From the NCBI GenBank assembly GCA_945878525.1, contig CAMCTU010000001.1, forward strand, positions 18,504-82,503: DNA of 64,000 nt, read 5' to 3'. Both the position numbers and the translations under genes were made by a program. The notes beneath the pieces are model-generated. The model made no database searches and was not told the DNA's origin. It saw only the letters and a list, made by a program, of their open reading frames with translations. Every line of letters begins with the position of its first letter. The first letter of the stretch is position 1. Origin of the DNA: Sphingobacterium thalpophilum (GTDB lineage Bacteria; Bacteroidota; Bacteroidia; Sphingobacteriales; Sphingobacteriaceae). Of this stretch, positions 47,686-57,762 are shown in pieces.

Positions 47686-49644
47686 TTAAGTAGATACCTT
47701 TTGAGTTTTATTTCTATAAATTTTCCTTAGTTGATAAATAAGCAATGTTAAATCAATTGGTTTTGTTAGAAATTCGTTCATTCCGACTTTTATACATGCT
47801 TCCCTATCTTCATTAGCCGAATTTGCAGTTAAGGCAATGATAGCTGGCTTTTTTCCAAATATTTTTCTAATCATTCTGGCACTTTCAAGACCATCTAAAT
47901 TTGGCATTTGAACATCCATGAGAATCAAATCATAATTATGATGTTTCATCATAGTTAATGCATCCATTCCATCATTTGCAAGATCAGGAGCATAACCAAG
48001 ATTTTTCAATAGATTGAGTATTACTCTTTGATTCATTTGATTATCCTCCGCTACAAGAATTTTAAATGGATGTTTTTCGGCAAAACTTTTGCTGATAATT
48101 TTATCACCTTCAAAAGATATGTGCTTGTTAGTAACAACCAAATTGTCAATTTCCTCTAAATACCCCGTTTTATAATCTATGCTAAAATTGACTTTTGTTC
48201 CGTTTCCAGGACTACTTTCAATCTGAATAGAACCGCCCATCATTTTAACAAGTCGCTGACAAATTACTAATCCTAATCCGGTTCCCCCATGTTGTCTTGT
48301 ATTGGATGAATCTAATTGATGAAAAGCTTTAAACAAATTATTATGTTGGTCTTCCGATATACCAATGCCGGTATCAATGATCGAAAAAACAAGTTGAGTT
48401 TTATTTTCGGTTTCAGAACTATGCTCATTTACCTTAAGAATTATCTCTCCCGTAAAAGTAAACTTAACAGCATTCCCCAAAAGATTTATAAGAATTTGTC
48501 GTAAACGTAAACGATCACCTATTATGTTTTTAGGAGTATTTTCACTCATTTCAAATCGCATGAGCAATTTCTTTTCTTTGATACTTGGTTGAAAAATTAT
48601 CAAAACATCCTCAAAACATTTTTGAAGAGAAAAATTATGTTCCTGCAGCTCAATACTGCCTGATTCAATCTTTGAAAAATCAATCACGTCATTAATTATA
48701 CTTAATAAGGATTCACCGCTTTGTTTTATTGCCCTGGTAAATTCTAATTGCTCTTGATTTAGACTTGTTTCAGACAATAGTTTGGCCATACCAAGAACTC
48801 CATTAATTGGGGTATTTATTTCATGACTAATTGCAGCAAGAAAGGTGCTTTTGGCACGATTTGCCCTTTCAGCTTCTTTTTTCATATCCTCGGCCAGAAC
48901 TTTGGCATTATGTTCCTGAGTTTTATGCTGAAGTAGAACCTCTGATTGTTTTCGGATTTCCAAGTTTAGATTCTCTAGGTCGCTTGCTTGCTTTGATAAT
49001 TCAGATGTTCGTTCATAAACAAGTTTTTCCAGAGCTTTTTTCTGTTTTTGAACGATACGCATGTTGAACCAGAATAACAAATAGATTAATCCGATTAATA
49101 ACAGTAACAATATTATCCTAAACCACCATGTCAGCCAGAATGGAGGCTTTATGATGATCCTTAATCTTACTCCATCCTTGTTCCAAACATTATTATTGTT
49201 CGATGCTATTACTCGGAAGATAGATGTCCCAGGATCCAGATTGGTATAGGTTACTTTGCGCTCGTTTCCAACATAATTCCAATCCTTATCAAATCCCTCA
49301 AGTTTATAAGCATAAATATTATTCTCCGGCACTGAATTTTTTGTCCCTGACCAAAGATTTCCATCTTTATCTTCAGTGATGCTTCCAATATAGTTTGATG
49401 ATAAGGAAGTGCTTTTATTTTTTGAATGTTTGTAAACTTCAAATTTAAATCCATCGTAGCGATTCAAACCACCCTGTGTTCCAAACCACATTAAACCGAA
49501 TTTATCTTTATGATTACTTAGAATAGTATGCTTTGAAATTTCATTGCTACTGTTTATACTACTCAGATTGAAATTCAGTTTTTGAGAAAAAACCGGAATT
49601 ATCGAGAGGATAACTAAAAAGCAGTATAAAAATAATTTCTTCAT
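47686..49644 (-). CDS. Hybrid sensor histidine kinase with receiver domain; two-component-regulator propeller almost entirely missing
   Basis: N-terminal blade DKFGLMWFGTQGGLNRYDGFKFEVYKH then directly the Y_Y_Y domain (NIYAYKLEGFDKDWNYVGNERKVTYTNLDPG), TM, HisKA (FLAAISHEINTPINGVLGMAKLL), HATPase, REC (LVAEDNQMNQRVILNLLKNLGY). No AraC HTH. Confidence 0.85.
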   Translation of the reverse strand: MKKLFLYCFLVILSIIPVFSQKLNFNLSSINSSNEISKHTILSNHKDKFGLMWFGTQGGLNRYDGFKFEVYKHSKNKSTSLSSNYIGSITEDKDGNLWSGTKNSVPENNIYAYKLEGFDKDWNYVGNERKVTYTNLDPGTSIFRVIASNNNNVWNKDGVRLRIIIKPPFWLTWWFRIILLLLLIGLIYLLFWFNMRIVQKQKKALEKLVYERTSELSKQASDLENLNLEIRKQSEVLLQHKTQEHNAKVLAEDMKKEAERANRAKSTFLAAISHEINTPINGVLGMAKLLSETSLNQEQLEFTRAIKQSGESLLSIINDVIDFSKIESGSIELQEHNFSLQKCFEDVLIIFQPSIKEKKLLMRFEMSENTPKNIIGDRLRLRQILINLLGNAVKFTFTGEIILKVNEHSSETENKTQLVFSIIDTGIGISEDQHNNLFKAFHQLDSSNTRQHGGTGLGLVICQRLVKMMGGSIQIESSPGNGTKVNFSIDYKTGYLEEIDNLVVTNKHISFEGDKIISKSFAEKHPFKILVAEDNQMNQRVILNLLKNLGYAPDLANDGMDALTMMKHHNYDLILMDVQMPNLDGLESARMIRKIFGKKPAIIALTANSANEDREACIKVGMNEFLTKPIDLTLLIYQLRKIYRNKTQKVST

Positions 49645-50009
49645 TCGAAAAAAAAATATTCTACTTCAATAGTTATGCCCTAGTTACCTGCTACTTAGTT
49701 CATTTGATATGCAGGCAGCATTTTAACCTTTTCTTAGTATTATTTTGTATTTAAAAGGTTAATTTTAATATGAATTTTAGAAGCAATACTTTCATTTATT
49801 CTTTTTTTCTGGTATAAACTGTGCAATAAATTCTACATTATGTGTATTAAAGTACTCTTTTTTAGGAATATATTCAATAATTTAAAACAATAAAGGACAT
49901 TGAACCATTCAATTATATCAAGCCATATGCTAACGATGGATAATGTCATGTATTTAAAGAAGGATTGATTAACTTCAAACCATAATCAATTTATCTAAAA
50001 TCCAGATCA

Positions 50010-50479
50010 ATAGTGGTTCAATATTGCTCAGCCGAACATGCGGTCAAAGAAATAAAAAGTGGGCAGCCGGTTTTTGTACATGGAAGTGCCTCAACACCTA
50101 TGGCCCTTTTAAGGGCAATTTCAAAAGAAGCGATGAATTAAAAAAAAATGAACTGATAAATATCATTACCCTGGGGAATGATTTATTTTTAATGCCTGAT
50201 TTTGGGAAAAGTTTTTTTATAAATTCACTTTTTGTTTCTCAAAATGTGCGCGAAATTGTCAATAGACCTTCTGGAGATTATATTCCCATATTTTTAAGTG
50301 AAATACCTATCTTATTTTGGAAAGGAATACTTCCAATTGATTAGGCCTTCATCCATGTTTCACCGCCTGATAAGCATGGCTACGTCGTGACAGAATATAG
50401 TGCAGCCTATTTATTAGGTAAGAATTTAAAACAACGAGCTATGGCACTCATTACGATTTCACATCCCACGCATAGATAA
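50010..50479 (+). pseudogene. Acetyl-CoA hydrolase/4-hydroxybutyrate CoA-transferase pseudogene with internal deletion
   Basis: YCSAEHAVKEIKSGQPVFVHGSASTPMALLRAIS (frame 1), frameshift, ELKKNELINIITLGNDLF...NVREIVNRPSGDYIPIFLSEIPILFWKGILPID*AFIHVSPPDKHGY fused to C-terminal motif VVTEYSAAYLLGKNLKQRAMALITISHPTHR*. Confidence 0.85.
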
Positions 50480-50656
50480 TGTCTTGGTAATAAAATGATT
50501 ATCTAGATTTATTTGATCCTGAAACATATAAGAGATGTGTAAAATTATTATTAAAATGCTTTGTGTGCCTCATAAATAGTAAGATTAGATTGTAGTATTC
50601 ATTTGTATTACTATATTGGGGGTAAAATTAAATGCTTATAACTGTGAGGGTTTATT

Positions 50657-52981
50657 ATGAATAAAAGATTTATTTTTTCTCTTGTTGTCCTGGCAACTGT
50701 TTTATATGCTTTACAAGCCTGTAATTTTAATTCCGAAACAGCAAAATCTTCTGAGCATGTCCCGGATAAAATCAGTTATAATTTTGATATCAGACCAATT
50801 TTATCCGACAAATGTTTTAGCTGTCATGGCCCTGATGGAAACAAGAGAGAATCTGGTTTAAGGCTTGATATTGAAGAAAATGCTTTTGCGGCCTTGAAAG
50901 AAAATCCCGGAGCTCATGCCCTTGTTGCTGGCAAACCCAATTTGTCTGAAGCTTTCCTAAGGATTTCTACCAAGGATACAGTGTTGATGATGCCACCACC
51001 ATCATCCAACTTGAAGTTAACTTCCCATGAAATCAAGTTAATTGAAAAATGGATCAAACAAGGAGCAAAATACGAAACCCATTGGTCATTTTTACAACCT
51101 AAAAAGGCAAAACTTCCCGAACCGGAAGATCCGGAATGGGTAAAAAATGAAATTGACTATTTCATTTTAAGTAAAATGGAACAAAAAGGACTTAGTCCGA
51201 ACCCGGAAGCAAACAAAGAGTTTTTATTAAAACGGTTAAGTCTTGATTTGACAGGTTTGCCACCAGGTTTAGAATTAATGGATGCTTTTCTTGCTGACAA
51301 CAGTGCCACAGCATATGAAAAGGTTGTTGATAAACTCTTGAAAAGTCCGGCTTACGGCGAAAAAATGGCTCTTCATTGGCTTGATGTTGCACGATATGCT
51401 GATTCACATGGTTTTCAGGATGATAGCTACCGATCTCAATGGCCCTGGAGGGATTGGGTTATTCATTCATTCAACAAGAATCTACCTTATGATAAATTCA
51501 TTACTTATCAACTTGCGGGTGACCTAATTCCAAATGCTAGTAAGGAACAGATACTGGCTACCGGTTTTAATCGTAATCACAAAATAACCGAGGAAGGTGG
51601 TGTTGTTGATGAGGAGTATCGTGTTTCTTATGTTGTTGACCGTACCAATACCTTTTCGAAGTCCCTGATAGGGGTAACATTGGAATGCGCGCAATGCCAT
51701 GATCATAAATACGATCCGTTCTCACAGAAAAATTATTATCAATTATATTCATTCTTTAATAACGTTAAAGAAGTAGGAATTGAATCTACTGTTGCCGGTC
51801 CGGAAACTTATGCCAAGAAGCCTTTTATTGAAATTACTGATGATGAGATCAATAAGATTCTAAAGTTTATCAACAAAACTGACAGCAATAAGTTAATTGT
51901 ATCGGTTATGGGCGATCGGGATACTTTAAGAAAAACATTTATACTCGATCGGGGAGCTTATGATGCCCCTGGTGTTGAGGTATCTGCAGGAACACCGGAA
52001 TCAATTCTATCTTTTGATCCTAAATATCCAAAAAATAGACTGGGACTTTCACAATGGTTATTTGACAAACGAAATCCACTTACATCAAGGGTATTTGTAA
52101 ATCAACTTTGGAACGAGATCTTTGGACGTGGAATAGTAAAAACCGCAGGGGATTTTGGGATGCAGGGAGAGTTACCGACCCATCCTGAGCTGCTTGACTG
52201 GCTGGCTGTTGACTTTATGAATAATGGCTGGAATATGAAACGTCTTGTAAAACAAATGGTTATGTCTGCAACTTACAGGCAATCGGCAGTGATCAATTCT
52301 GATAAATTGAAGAAAGATCCTGAAAACGTATTTCTTTCAAGAGCACCAAGATACAGGATCAAAGCTGAACTTGTCCGCGATTTGGTATTGTCAAGCAGTG
52401 GATTATTGGTTAAAACAATCGGTGGTCCGAGTGTAAAACCCTATCAGCCTGAAGGTCTTTGGGAAAATGCCAGTTCGGGTCGTGGGATTTTAAGAAACTA
52501 TAAACAGGATCATGGCAATGATCTGTACAGAAGAGGAATGTATACTTTTATTAAACGAACAGTTCCTCCGCCTGTGATGGGTATTTTCGATGCCAGTAAT
52601 AGGGATCAATGTGAAGTAAACCGCTTGAAAACAAATACACCGCTTCAGGCATTGATCATGATGAATGATCCAACAGTATTGGAAGCATCAAGAGTTTTGG
52701 CAACAAAAATTGAGCAGCAGCCGTTACAAATGAAGGAAAAGCTGATTAAAACCTTCCGTTTAATTGTTTGTAGAAAACCAACCATAAAGGAGATTGAAGT
52801 TTTGAACTCTTATTATTCGGATCAGCTTGGGGTCTTCAAAAATCAGAAAAAGCGTGCTGAAAGTCTTTTATCAATAGGAGAGTATCCATTACCTCAAAAT
52901 TTGAATAAAAGTTCCGTTGCTGCATGGATGCAGGTGATTTCGGCTTTATATAATCTTGAAGAAACTATTACAAAAACTTAA
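50657..52981 (+). CDS. DUF1549/DUF1553 protein with N-terminal PSCyt1 cytochrome domain, lipoprotein
   Basis: YALQACNFNS lipobox; DIRPILSDKCFSCHGPDGN heme motif; LSLDLTGLPP; ARYADSHGFQDD; ECAQCHDHKYDPFSQKNYYQLYSFFNNV; NQLWNEIFGRGIV...GDFGMQGELPTHPELLDWLA. Confidence 0.9.
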   Translation: MNKRFIFSLVVLATVLYALQACNFNSETAKSSEHVPDKISYNFDIRPILSDKCFSCHGPDGNKRESGLRLDIEENAFAALKENPGAHALVAGKPNLSEAFLRISTKDTVLMMPPPSSNLKLTSHEIKLIEKWIKQGAKYETHWSFLQPKKAKLPEPEDPEWVKNEIDYFILSKMEQKGLSPNPEANKEFLLKRLSLDLTGLPPGLELMDAFLADNSATAYEKVVDKLLKSPAYGEKMALHWLDVARYADSHGFQDDSYRSQWPWRDWVIHSFNKNLPYDKFITYQLAGDLIPNASKEQILATGFNRNHKITEEGGVVDEEYRVSYVVDRTNTFSKSLIGVTLECAQCHDHKYDPFSQKNYYQLYSFFNNVKEVGIESTVAGPETYAKKPFIEITDDEINKILKFINKTDSNKLIVSVMGDRDTLRKTFILDRGAYDAPGVEVSAGTPESILSFDPKYPKNRLGLSQWLFDKRNPLTSRVFVNQLWNEIFGRGIVKTAGDFGMQGELPTHPELLDWLAVDFMNNGWNMKRLVKQMVMSATYRQSAVINSDKLKKDPENVFLSRAPRYRIKAELVRDLVLSSSGLLVKTIGGPSVKPYQPEGLWENASSGRGILRNYKQDHGNDLYRRGMYTFIKRTVPPPVMGIFDASNRDQCEVNRLKTNTPLQALIMMNDPTVLEASRVLATKIEQQPLQMKEKLIKTFRLIVCRKPTIKEIEVLNSYYSDQLGVFKNQKKRAESLLSIGEYPLPQNLNKSSVAAWMQVISALYNLEETITKT

Positions 52982-52983
52982 TC

Positions 52984-54435
52984 ATGCAAAAAGATTTTTT
53001 GGAACATGGATTAACATCTAATCGGCGTCGCTTCCTGTCAAGACTTAGTCTGGGACTTGGAAGTGCTGCTTTAGGTTCACTGCTGGTACCGGATTTATTT
53101 AATGGCGGCTCTGCAGATTCCGGACTTGCCCAGGGTATACCTCATTTCGCACCAAAAGCTAAAAGGGTAATTTATTTATTCCAGAATGGAGCACCCTCGC
53201 AACTTGAGCTATTTGATTATAAGCCTAAATTGAGAGAATTAGTTGGGCAGGACCTTCCAGCTTCGGTAAGGGGTACTCAAAGGCTTACCGGAATGACCGC
53301 AAACCAAAAGGCTTTTCCTATGGTTGGTTCATATGCGAATTTTAAGCAGTATGGTGAATCACGAAATTGGATTAGTGATATACTGCCTTATACAGCAAAA
53401 GTAGCAGATGATATTTGTATAATCAGATCGATGCATACGGAGGCCATCAATCATGATCCTGCATTAACCTTTTTTCAAACTGGTGCACAGCAGGGCAATC
53501 GACCAAGTATGGGTTCATGGTTGAGTTACGGACTTGGAAGTGAGAATAAAAATCTCCCTTCATTTACAGTATTACTTTCAAGAGGTAAAGGCAATAGTCA
53601 GGGTGTTTATTCTAAATTATGGGCCAGTGGTTTTCTTGACTCAATACATCAGGGAGTTCAATTCAGTAGTGGAGACGATCCGGTACTTTATTTAAATGAT
53701 CCTGATGGGATGAATAAATTTGAGCGAAGAAAATTTCTAGATCAGATATCTAAAATAAACCAGCTTTCTTATGAAGAATTTGGTGATCCGGAGATCAGTA
53801 CTAAAATTCAACAATACGAAATGGCTTACCGGATGCAAACTGCTGTTCCGGAAATTATGGATATATCAAAAGAGCCGGATGATATAATCAAATTATACGG
53901 TACAGATGCAATGACTCCCGGAACTTTTGCTGCTAATTGTTTACTTGCACGTAAGTTATCGGAAAATGGTGTTCGTTTTGTTCAACTCTATCATCAGGGC
54001 TGGGATCATCATGGTAATCTACCTACAGAAATAGCTTCACAAGCCAAAGATGTAGATCAGGCATCAGCTGCATTGATTACTGATTTGAAGCAAAGAGGAT
54101 TATTAGATGAAACATTGGTTATTTGGGGTGGAGAATTTGGTCGTACAAATTATAGTCAGGGAAACTGGACAGCAGAAAACTATGGTCGCGATCATCACCC
54201 AAGATGTTTCAGTATCTGGATGGCCGGTGGAGGTATTAAACCGGGCATTACATATGGTGAAACCGATGATTTAGGTTATAATATTGTTAAAGATCCGGTT
54301 CATATACATGATTTTCAGGCTACAGTTTTAAATCAGCTTGGTCTGGATCATGAAAAACTGATTTTTAAACATTTGGGAAGAAGATATCGCTTGACAGATG
54401 TTTCTGGTAAAGTAATCAGAGACATTTTAGCTTAA
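52984..54435 (+). CDS. DUF1501 family protein with Tat signal
   Basis: SNRRRFLSRLSLGLGSAALGSLL; KRVIYLFQNGAPSQLELFDYKPKL; LVIWGGEFGRTNYSQG..GRDHHPRCFSIWMAGGGIKPGITYGETDDLGY. Confidence 0.92.
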   Translation: MQKDFLEHGLTSNRRRFLSRLSLGLGSAALGSLLVPDLFNGGSADSGLAQGIPHFAPKAKRVIYLFQNGAPSQLELFDYKPKLRELVGQDLPASVRGTQRLTGMTANQKAFPMVGSYANFKQYGESRNWISDILPYTAKVADDICIIRSMHTEAINHDPALTFFQTGAQQGNRPSMGSWLSYGLGSENKNLPSFTVLLSRGKGNSQGVYSKLWASGFLDSIHQGVQFSSGDDPVLYLNDPDGMNKFERRKFLDQISKINQLSYEEFGDPEISTKIQQYEMAYRMQTAVPEIMDISKEPDDIIKLYGTDAMTPGTFAANCLLARKLSENGVRFVQLYHQGWDHHGNLPTEIASQAKDVDQASAALITDLKQRGLLDETLVIWGGEFGRTNYSQGNWTAENYGRDHHPRCFSIWMAGGGIKPGITYGETDDLGYNIVKDPVHIHDFQATVLNQLGLDHEKLIFKHLGRRYRLTDVSGKVIRDILA

Positions 54436-54443
54436 TTAATTTT

Positions 54444-55484
54444 GTGAATCAATTTATGAATAGAAGGAAATTTGTTCAGAATTCAGCAGCCGTTACTGCG
54501 GGTCTTTTGATAACTAAAGATTTATTTTCAAGGGATAAAGGTCCTGTTTATGGCCATAATGGTATGCAATATACCCTTGATACAACATGGGGTCAATTGG
54601 ATTCTTCGAAATATCCTGTGAAAGATTGCCATGAAATGGTTCAGGATAAAAAAGGCAGGATCATCCTTCTTACCAATGAAACTAAAAATAATATATTAAT
54701 TTACAATAAATCAGGTAAACTTCTTGAATCCTGGGGAAATGAATTTCCGGGTGGACATGGGCTTACATTGGCAGATGAAAATGGTACACAGTATTTATAT
54801 GTCACGGATACCGATAAGCACCAGGTATATAAAACTACCATGAGTGGAAAGATCTTAATGACCATTGATGTACCAATGGAAGCTGGAATTTATAAAAATG
54901 CAAAGGAATTTGTTCCCACAGAGGTTGCTGTTGATACAAACGGTGATTTTTTTATTGCCGATGGATATGGTGCACAATATGTTTTACATTATGATGCTTC
55001 AGGCAAACTCAAAGGTTATTTTGGGGGACGAGGTTCCAGTGATGAAAATTTAGATAATGCACATGGAATTGTGATCGATAGACGTCAGGCACAACCTTCT
55101 TTATTGGTGACTGATCGTACAAAGAATTGTTTTAAAAGATTCACTTTGGACGGTAAACTTCAGGAAATTATTAAGTTACCCGGAGCATGTGTATGTCGTC
55201 CGGTAATAAAAAATGATAACTTATACGCAGCAGTTTTGCGTTCTCCAAGTTTGTCGAATGCCGGTTCAGGTTTTGTGACGATTCTGAATAAAGAGAATAA
55301 AGTCGTTTCTAACATTGGTGGCACTGAACCAATTTACAACAAGGATTCTGAGTTGCAGACTATGACCCAGGCTGAAAAGATTTTTGTTCATCCTCATGAT
55401 GTATGTGTTGATGACGATGAAAATCTTTATGTTGCACAATGGGCCTCAGGTAAAGTTTATCCTTATAAATTTAAACGCGTATAA
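54444..55484 (+). CDS. NHL/6-bladed beta-propeller protein with Tat signal
   Basis: MNRRKFVQNSAAVTAGLLI; KDCHEMVQDKKGRIILLTNETKNNILIYNKSGKLLESWGNEFPGGHGL; HPHDVCVDDDENLYVAQW. Confidence 0.8.
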   Translation: MNQFMNRRKFVQNSAAVTAGLLITKDLFSRDKGPVYGHNGMQYTLDTTWGQLDSSKYPVKDCHEMVQDKKGRIILLTNETKNNILIYNKSGKLLESWGNEFPGGHGLTLADENGTQYLYVTDTDKHQVYKTTMSGKILMTIDVPMEAGIYKNAKEFVPTEVAVDTNGDFFIADGYGAQYVLHYDASGKLKGYFGGRGSSDENLDNAHGIVIDRRQAQPSLLVTDRTKNCFKRFTLDGKLQEIIKLPGACVCRPVIKNDNLYAAVLRSPSLSNAGSGFVTILNKENKVVSNIGGTEPIYNKDSELQTMTQAEKIFVHPHDVCVDDDENLYVAQWASGKVYPYKFKRV

Positions 55485-55502
55485 ATTCAATAAATAAATT
55501 CT

Positions 55503-57659
55503 ATGAAGATCAATCTGAAAGCGTATTCAGGTAATATTCTGTTTTTCCTTAACACACTGATTATCTTTTTATTGGTTTTCGAAAATGAATTGCTTATTCC
55601 TGAATGGCTTCAGCCTCTGGGAAGAATGCACCCATTATTACTGCATTTTCCAATAGTACTTTTACTCGTTTCTTTAGTTATGGAATTGTTCCGGACTAAT
55701 ATTAAAGATGAAAATCAGGATTTTTTTCAACTCATAACAAGCAGGATTATGCTGTCGGGAATCGTTCTTGCAGCTTTAACAGTTATAATGGGTATTTTTC
55801 TTTCAGTTGAAGACTCATATGAAGGTGGAAATGTATTAAGTTGGCACAAATGGTCTGGGGTTAGTATCGTCTTTCTTGCTTCTTTAATTTATATATCAAA
55901 GGGTTATACTTGGTACAAGGATATCATCGCAAAAGTCGGAGCAATTGTACTTGCTTTTACAATTGTACTTGCCGGTCATTTTGGTTCTGTTCTTACACAT
56001 GGTGAAAATTTCGTTTTGGAGCCAATTACAAAGGAACCCGTTGTGCCAATTGAACAGGCTATGGTTTATGATCATGTCATTCAACCAATTTTCCAGGAGA
56101 AATGTGTAAGCTGCCATAGTGCTGAGAAGCTAAAAGGGAATTTAAATCTGAGCGATTCAATTTCAGTAATGAAGGGTGGAAAGTCAGGAAAACTGTATGT
56201 TGCAGGAGATCCAAAGGTCAGTTTGATTTTGGAAAGAATTCACATGCCAATGACTGAGAAGAAGCATATGCCACCTTCCGGAAAGCCCCAGCTTAGTCCG
56301 GAAGATATAAGAATACTCTTTCAGTGGATTAAAAATCGCCCGGATTTCAAAAAAAGATTACTGGATCTGCCTCTTGATGATTCATTACGAATTATAGCTG
56401 CATCACGCTTCAAATCTTCAGAAAATATTGAGCAAGAATATGAATTTAATGCCGCAGATGATGAAACAGTAGAAAGCCTGAATACCTTTTATAGGATGGT
56501 TAGACCACTTTCAGTTGAGTCTCCTGCTCTTGCAGTGAGTTTTTTCAGTAGAAACGACTATAGTTCTAAATCGCTTGAAGAATTGGGAGACATAAAAAAT
56601 CAGATAGTCTCACTCCGACTTAGCAGAATGCCGGTTAAAGATGCTGATCTGAATTTTATCTCTAAACTCAAAGAGTTGCAAAAATTAGATTTGAATTTTA
56701 CTGATATTACTGGTAGCGGACTTGATGCTTTAAGTTCATTAGAGAAACTGCAGGTTTTATCAATTTCCGGGACTAAAGTAAAAATACATCAGCTATTGCC
56801 ACTAATGTCCAATAAAAACCTTCGTGAATTATCCATATGGAATACAGCCATTTCTGAAAAGGATGTTTTAAAGTTAAAAGCAGCCAACAAATCGCTGAAC
56901 ATTATTACTGGATTCAAGGATGATGGATCAACTTTAATTCAGTTATCTAAACCAACTTTAAAAAATAGTTCCAGGGTATTCACAAGTGGTGCTAATGTGG
57001 AAATCATTCATCCTATAAAAGATGTCTTTATTCGTTATACACTTGATGGATCCGACCCTGATAGTCTTAAGTCTCCTGTATTCAAAAATCAGATTCCTAT
57101 TACTAAAAATTCAACTATAAAAACAAAAGCATATAAATCTGGATGGAAGAGTAGTGAAATAAGCACTTTTACTTTTTCGAAATCAACATTCAAACCAGAT
57201 GATATCACTTTATTGAGTATAGCTGATATAAGTTTTAAAGGACATGGCACAAGGACATTGATCGACGGACAATTGGCAGATGCAGATATAAATCACACTA
57301 ATTGGCAGGGTTTCAAGGAAAAAGACATGATAGTGCTTCTTAATTTTAAAAAGTCGGTTCAGGTTAGTTCAACAGTATTAAATTCAATCGTGAATGTTAA
57401 TTCACCAGCTTTTCCCCCATCACGAATTGAAGTTTATGGTGGAACAGATCTTAATAATTTGAAGTTGTTAAATGCTTATGATCCTAAAATGCCGGGACAA
57501 AAAGATCCTCAGGAATTTAAGAAATATGAGATTAAATTTAAACCTACTTCAGTATCATATTTGAAAATTATTGCAAAACCTCTTAAAAAATTGCCTTCAT
57601 GGCATTCCGGGAAAGGGAAACCTGCTCTAATCCTTTTTGATGAGATACTTATTAACTAG
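55503..57659 (+). CDS. Multi-domain membrane protein: DUF2231, PSCyt1 cytochrome c, LRR-like, chitobiase C-terminal-like domains
   Basis: LGRMHPLLLHFPIVLLLVSLVMELF (DUF2231); IQPIFQEKCVSCHSAEKLKGNLNLS; LKELQKLDLNFTDITGSGLDALSSLEKLQVLSISGTKV; VFIRYTLDGSDPDSLKSPVF. Confidence 0.8.
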   Translation: MKINLKAYSGNILFFLNTLIIFLLVFENELLIPEWLQPLGRMHPLLLHFPIVLLLVSLVMELFRTNIKDENQDFFQLITSRIMLSGIVLAALTVIMGIFLSVEDSYEGGNVLSWHKWSGVSIVFLASLIYISKGYTWYKDIIAKVGAIVLAFTIVLAGHFGSVLTHGENFVLEPITKEPVVPIEQAMVYDHVIQPIFQEKCVSCHSAEKLKGNLNLSDSISVMKGGKSGKLYVAGDPKVSLILERIHMPMTEKKHMPPSGKPQLSPEDIRILFQWIKNRPDFKKRLLDLPLDDSLRIIAASRFKSSENIEQEYEFNAADDETVESLNTFYRMVRPLSVESPALAVSFFSRNDYSSKSLEELGDIKNQIVSLRLSRMPVKDADLNFISKLKELQKLDLNFTDITGSGLDALSSLEKLQVLSISGTKVKIHQLLPLMSNKNLRELSIWNTAISEKDVLKLKAANKSLNIITGFKDDGSTLIQLSKPTLKNSSRVFTSGANVEIIHPIKDVFIRYTLDGSDPDSLKSPVFKNQIPITKNSTIKTKAYKSGWKSSEISTFTFSKSTFKPDDITLLSIADISFKGHGTRTLIDGQLADADINHTNWQGFKEKDMIVLLNFKKSVQVSSTVLNSIVNVNSPAFPPSRIEVYGGTDLNNLKLLNAYDPKMPGQKDPQEFKKYEIKFKPTSVSYLKIIAKPLKKLPSWHSGKGKPALILFDEILIN

Positions 57660-57762
57660 TTTATACTTTTTATTAGGGAAATTATCCGCAAGGCTTGTTA
57701 GATTCTTTTTTAATAAGAGATAACCACGAATTAATCTGTTCCCGATTAATTGAAACTATTTT

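Noticed and set aside
48490-48515. cgtaaacgtaaacg resembling the LacI-type motif
   Set aside because: Lies inside the histidine-kinase coding sequence (RLRLRQIL codons) and lacks the near-palindromic layout.
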